From: CBDDKU01 sp965230375
GTDB taxonomy: Bacteria > Bacteroidota > Bacteroidia > Flavobacteriales_D > Cryomorphaceae
DNA: 64,000 nt
Reading direction: 5' to 3'
NCBI GenBank assembly: GCA_965230375.1
Contig: CBDDKU010000024.1
Location: 47,581 to 111,580 of the forward strand
Numbering within the stretch: the first letter of the stretch is position 1; each line of letters starts with the position of its first letter. A model generated the notes under the pieces. That model saw only the letters and a program-made list of their open reading frames with translations. It was not told the DNA's origin and did no database searches. Of this stretch, positions 63,241 to 64,000 are shown one piece after another. Position numbers and translations under genes: made by a program.

Positions 63241-64000
63241 CTATAATTTGTATGGCTTTCTAGCGAAAAATGGAGCTTGTTTCCATGCTTTTATATACTC
63301 TGAGATACGAATTTTTTCACCAAGAGGAAGTTTCATTTCAGCATCTTCAACGTCGGGAATTAGGTCTTCGACTTCAATTCATCACTTCGCTTAAATTCAT
63401 TTCAGCTACAGTTGATTTTCCCGATTTGGCAAGAACTTGTCGCGCTTCTCTCGATATCGATTGGGTAATCGACTGAGAGATTCTTAAGGCTCAAGTCTGC
63501 CCCTGGAATAGTCGACATCAATGCTTCCCAATCGCGCGCTAGAATCATTAAGGACAAACCAAGTAAGGTATTCTGAAGTCATTGGGTTTTCGAGGCGGAG
63601 GTAAAGATCCCATAGGTAGGATGTTGCGAAAGCTTCGGCCGAAACACCAAATGGAACATTATTAACGCGTGCGTAATCGAGATTTTCACTCCTGATCAAT
63701 TCGATCATTTCGTCGATCAATACAGGGCTGGTGAACGGATTGTCGCCAGTGACACGAAATAACAATACCCGACTTTGTTTGGCGGGCCAGCTCAAGCAAA
63801 CGATCAATCACCGAAATCGGGTGTCCGCGGAAAACAGGGATTCCTTGATTTTCACAAAATTCGACTAAGGCATCATCTTCAGGTAGAGTGGAAGTAGCCA
63901 AGGTAATATCGGTGGCTTTTTTTGACTGGCTGATATTGTCGAAAAGGGATTTAATGAGAGGCTGTCCACCGAGATCGGCTAAAACCTTTTTCGGAAGTCG
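63241..64000 (-). pseudogene. Cytidylyltransferase (SpsF/NeuA-like), partial and frameshifted
   Basis: Most of a CMP/CTP-sugar cytidylyltransferase that would activate a nonulosonic or similar acid with CTP. The 5' end is cut by the window edge; the visible part opens RLPKKVLADLGGQPLIKSLF, continues ATSTLPEDDALVEFCENQG, IPVFRGHPISVIDRLLELA, then after a shift RVTGDNPFTSPVLIDEMIEL, SVDYPIDIE, ARQVLAKSGKSTVAEMNLSE and finally EDLIPDVEDAEMKLPLGEKI to the stop at 63243-63241. The homologous frame changes four times, near 63768-63770 (GGG), between 63520 and 63570, near 63447 (GAGAGA) and near 63376 (TT). Each is explained by one extra base. No internal stop arises by substitution. It is best read as one gene with sequence errors or very recent decay. 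Confidence 0.75.

Overview
The window looks like part of a marine Bacteroidota (Flavobacteriales-type) chromosome. The evidence is a set of very large secreted proteins ending in type IX secretion system (T9SS) type-A sorting domains, a SusC-like TonB-dependent receptor, a Bacteroidota-type promoter (TTG-N19-TAAATTTG) and starts without Shine-Dalgarno sequences. No rRNA, tRNA, CRISPR array or transposase was recognised.

Layout. 0-2.9 kb (+): the end of an ABC-2 permease, an exopolyphosphatase and a sigma-54 activator without a DNA-binding domain. 3.3-23.1 kb (-): five large secreted proteins plus one 122-residue exported protein. Four of the five large ones share a repeated Cys-bracketed propeller-like module, a galactose-binding-like module and a T9SS tail. 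The fifth has no T9SS tail and ends in a dockerin, while the protein made from the same operon starts with a cohesin-like domain. 23.7-28.7 kb (+): a phosphate-scavenging unit made of a T9SS surface protein, a TonB receptor and a beta-propeller phytase lipoprotein. 29-64 kb: a surface-polysaccharide region with about ten glycosyltransferases or glycosyltransferase-like proteins, an ABC exporter, a candidate polymerase, and an AsnB/HisH/HisF/WbpG amidotransferase set. It also holds a PIG-L deacetylase with two hexapeptide acyltransferases, an MBOAT/SGNH O-acylation pair and a SpsF/NeuA-like cytidylyltransferase. Together these suggest an amidated or acetamidino, O-acylated, possibly nonulosonate-containing glycan (inference).

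The gaps between polysaccharide genes, and those at 23.1, 28.7 and 59.3 kb, are filled with mosaic repeats: degenerate heptanucleotide arrays, triple-hairpin REP-like blocks and shorter palindromic blocks. Two ~640-bp composite copies in direct orientation (about 30.98-31.62 and 37.52-38.17 kb) flank two glycosyltransferase genes and a three-gene DUF6266/DUF5675/holin-like cassette.

The last ~3 kb contains six apparent single-base insertions that break three otherwise coherent genes (MBOAT, a GT-B-like protein, the cytidylyltransferase). This is either a local sequence-quality problem or very recent decay. All assignments are from reading the sequence; no database search was run.
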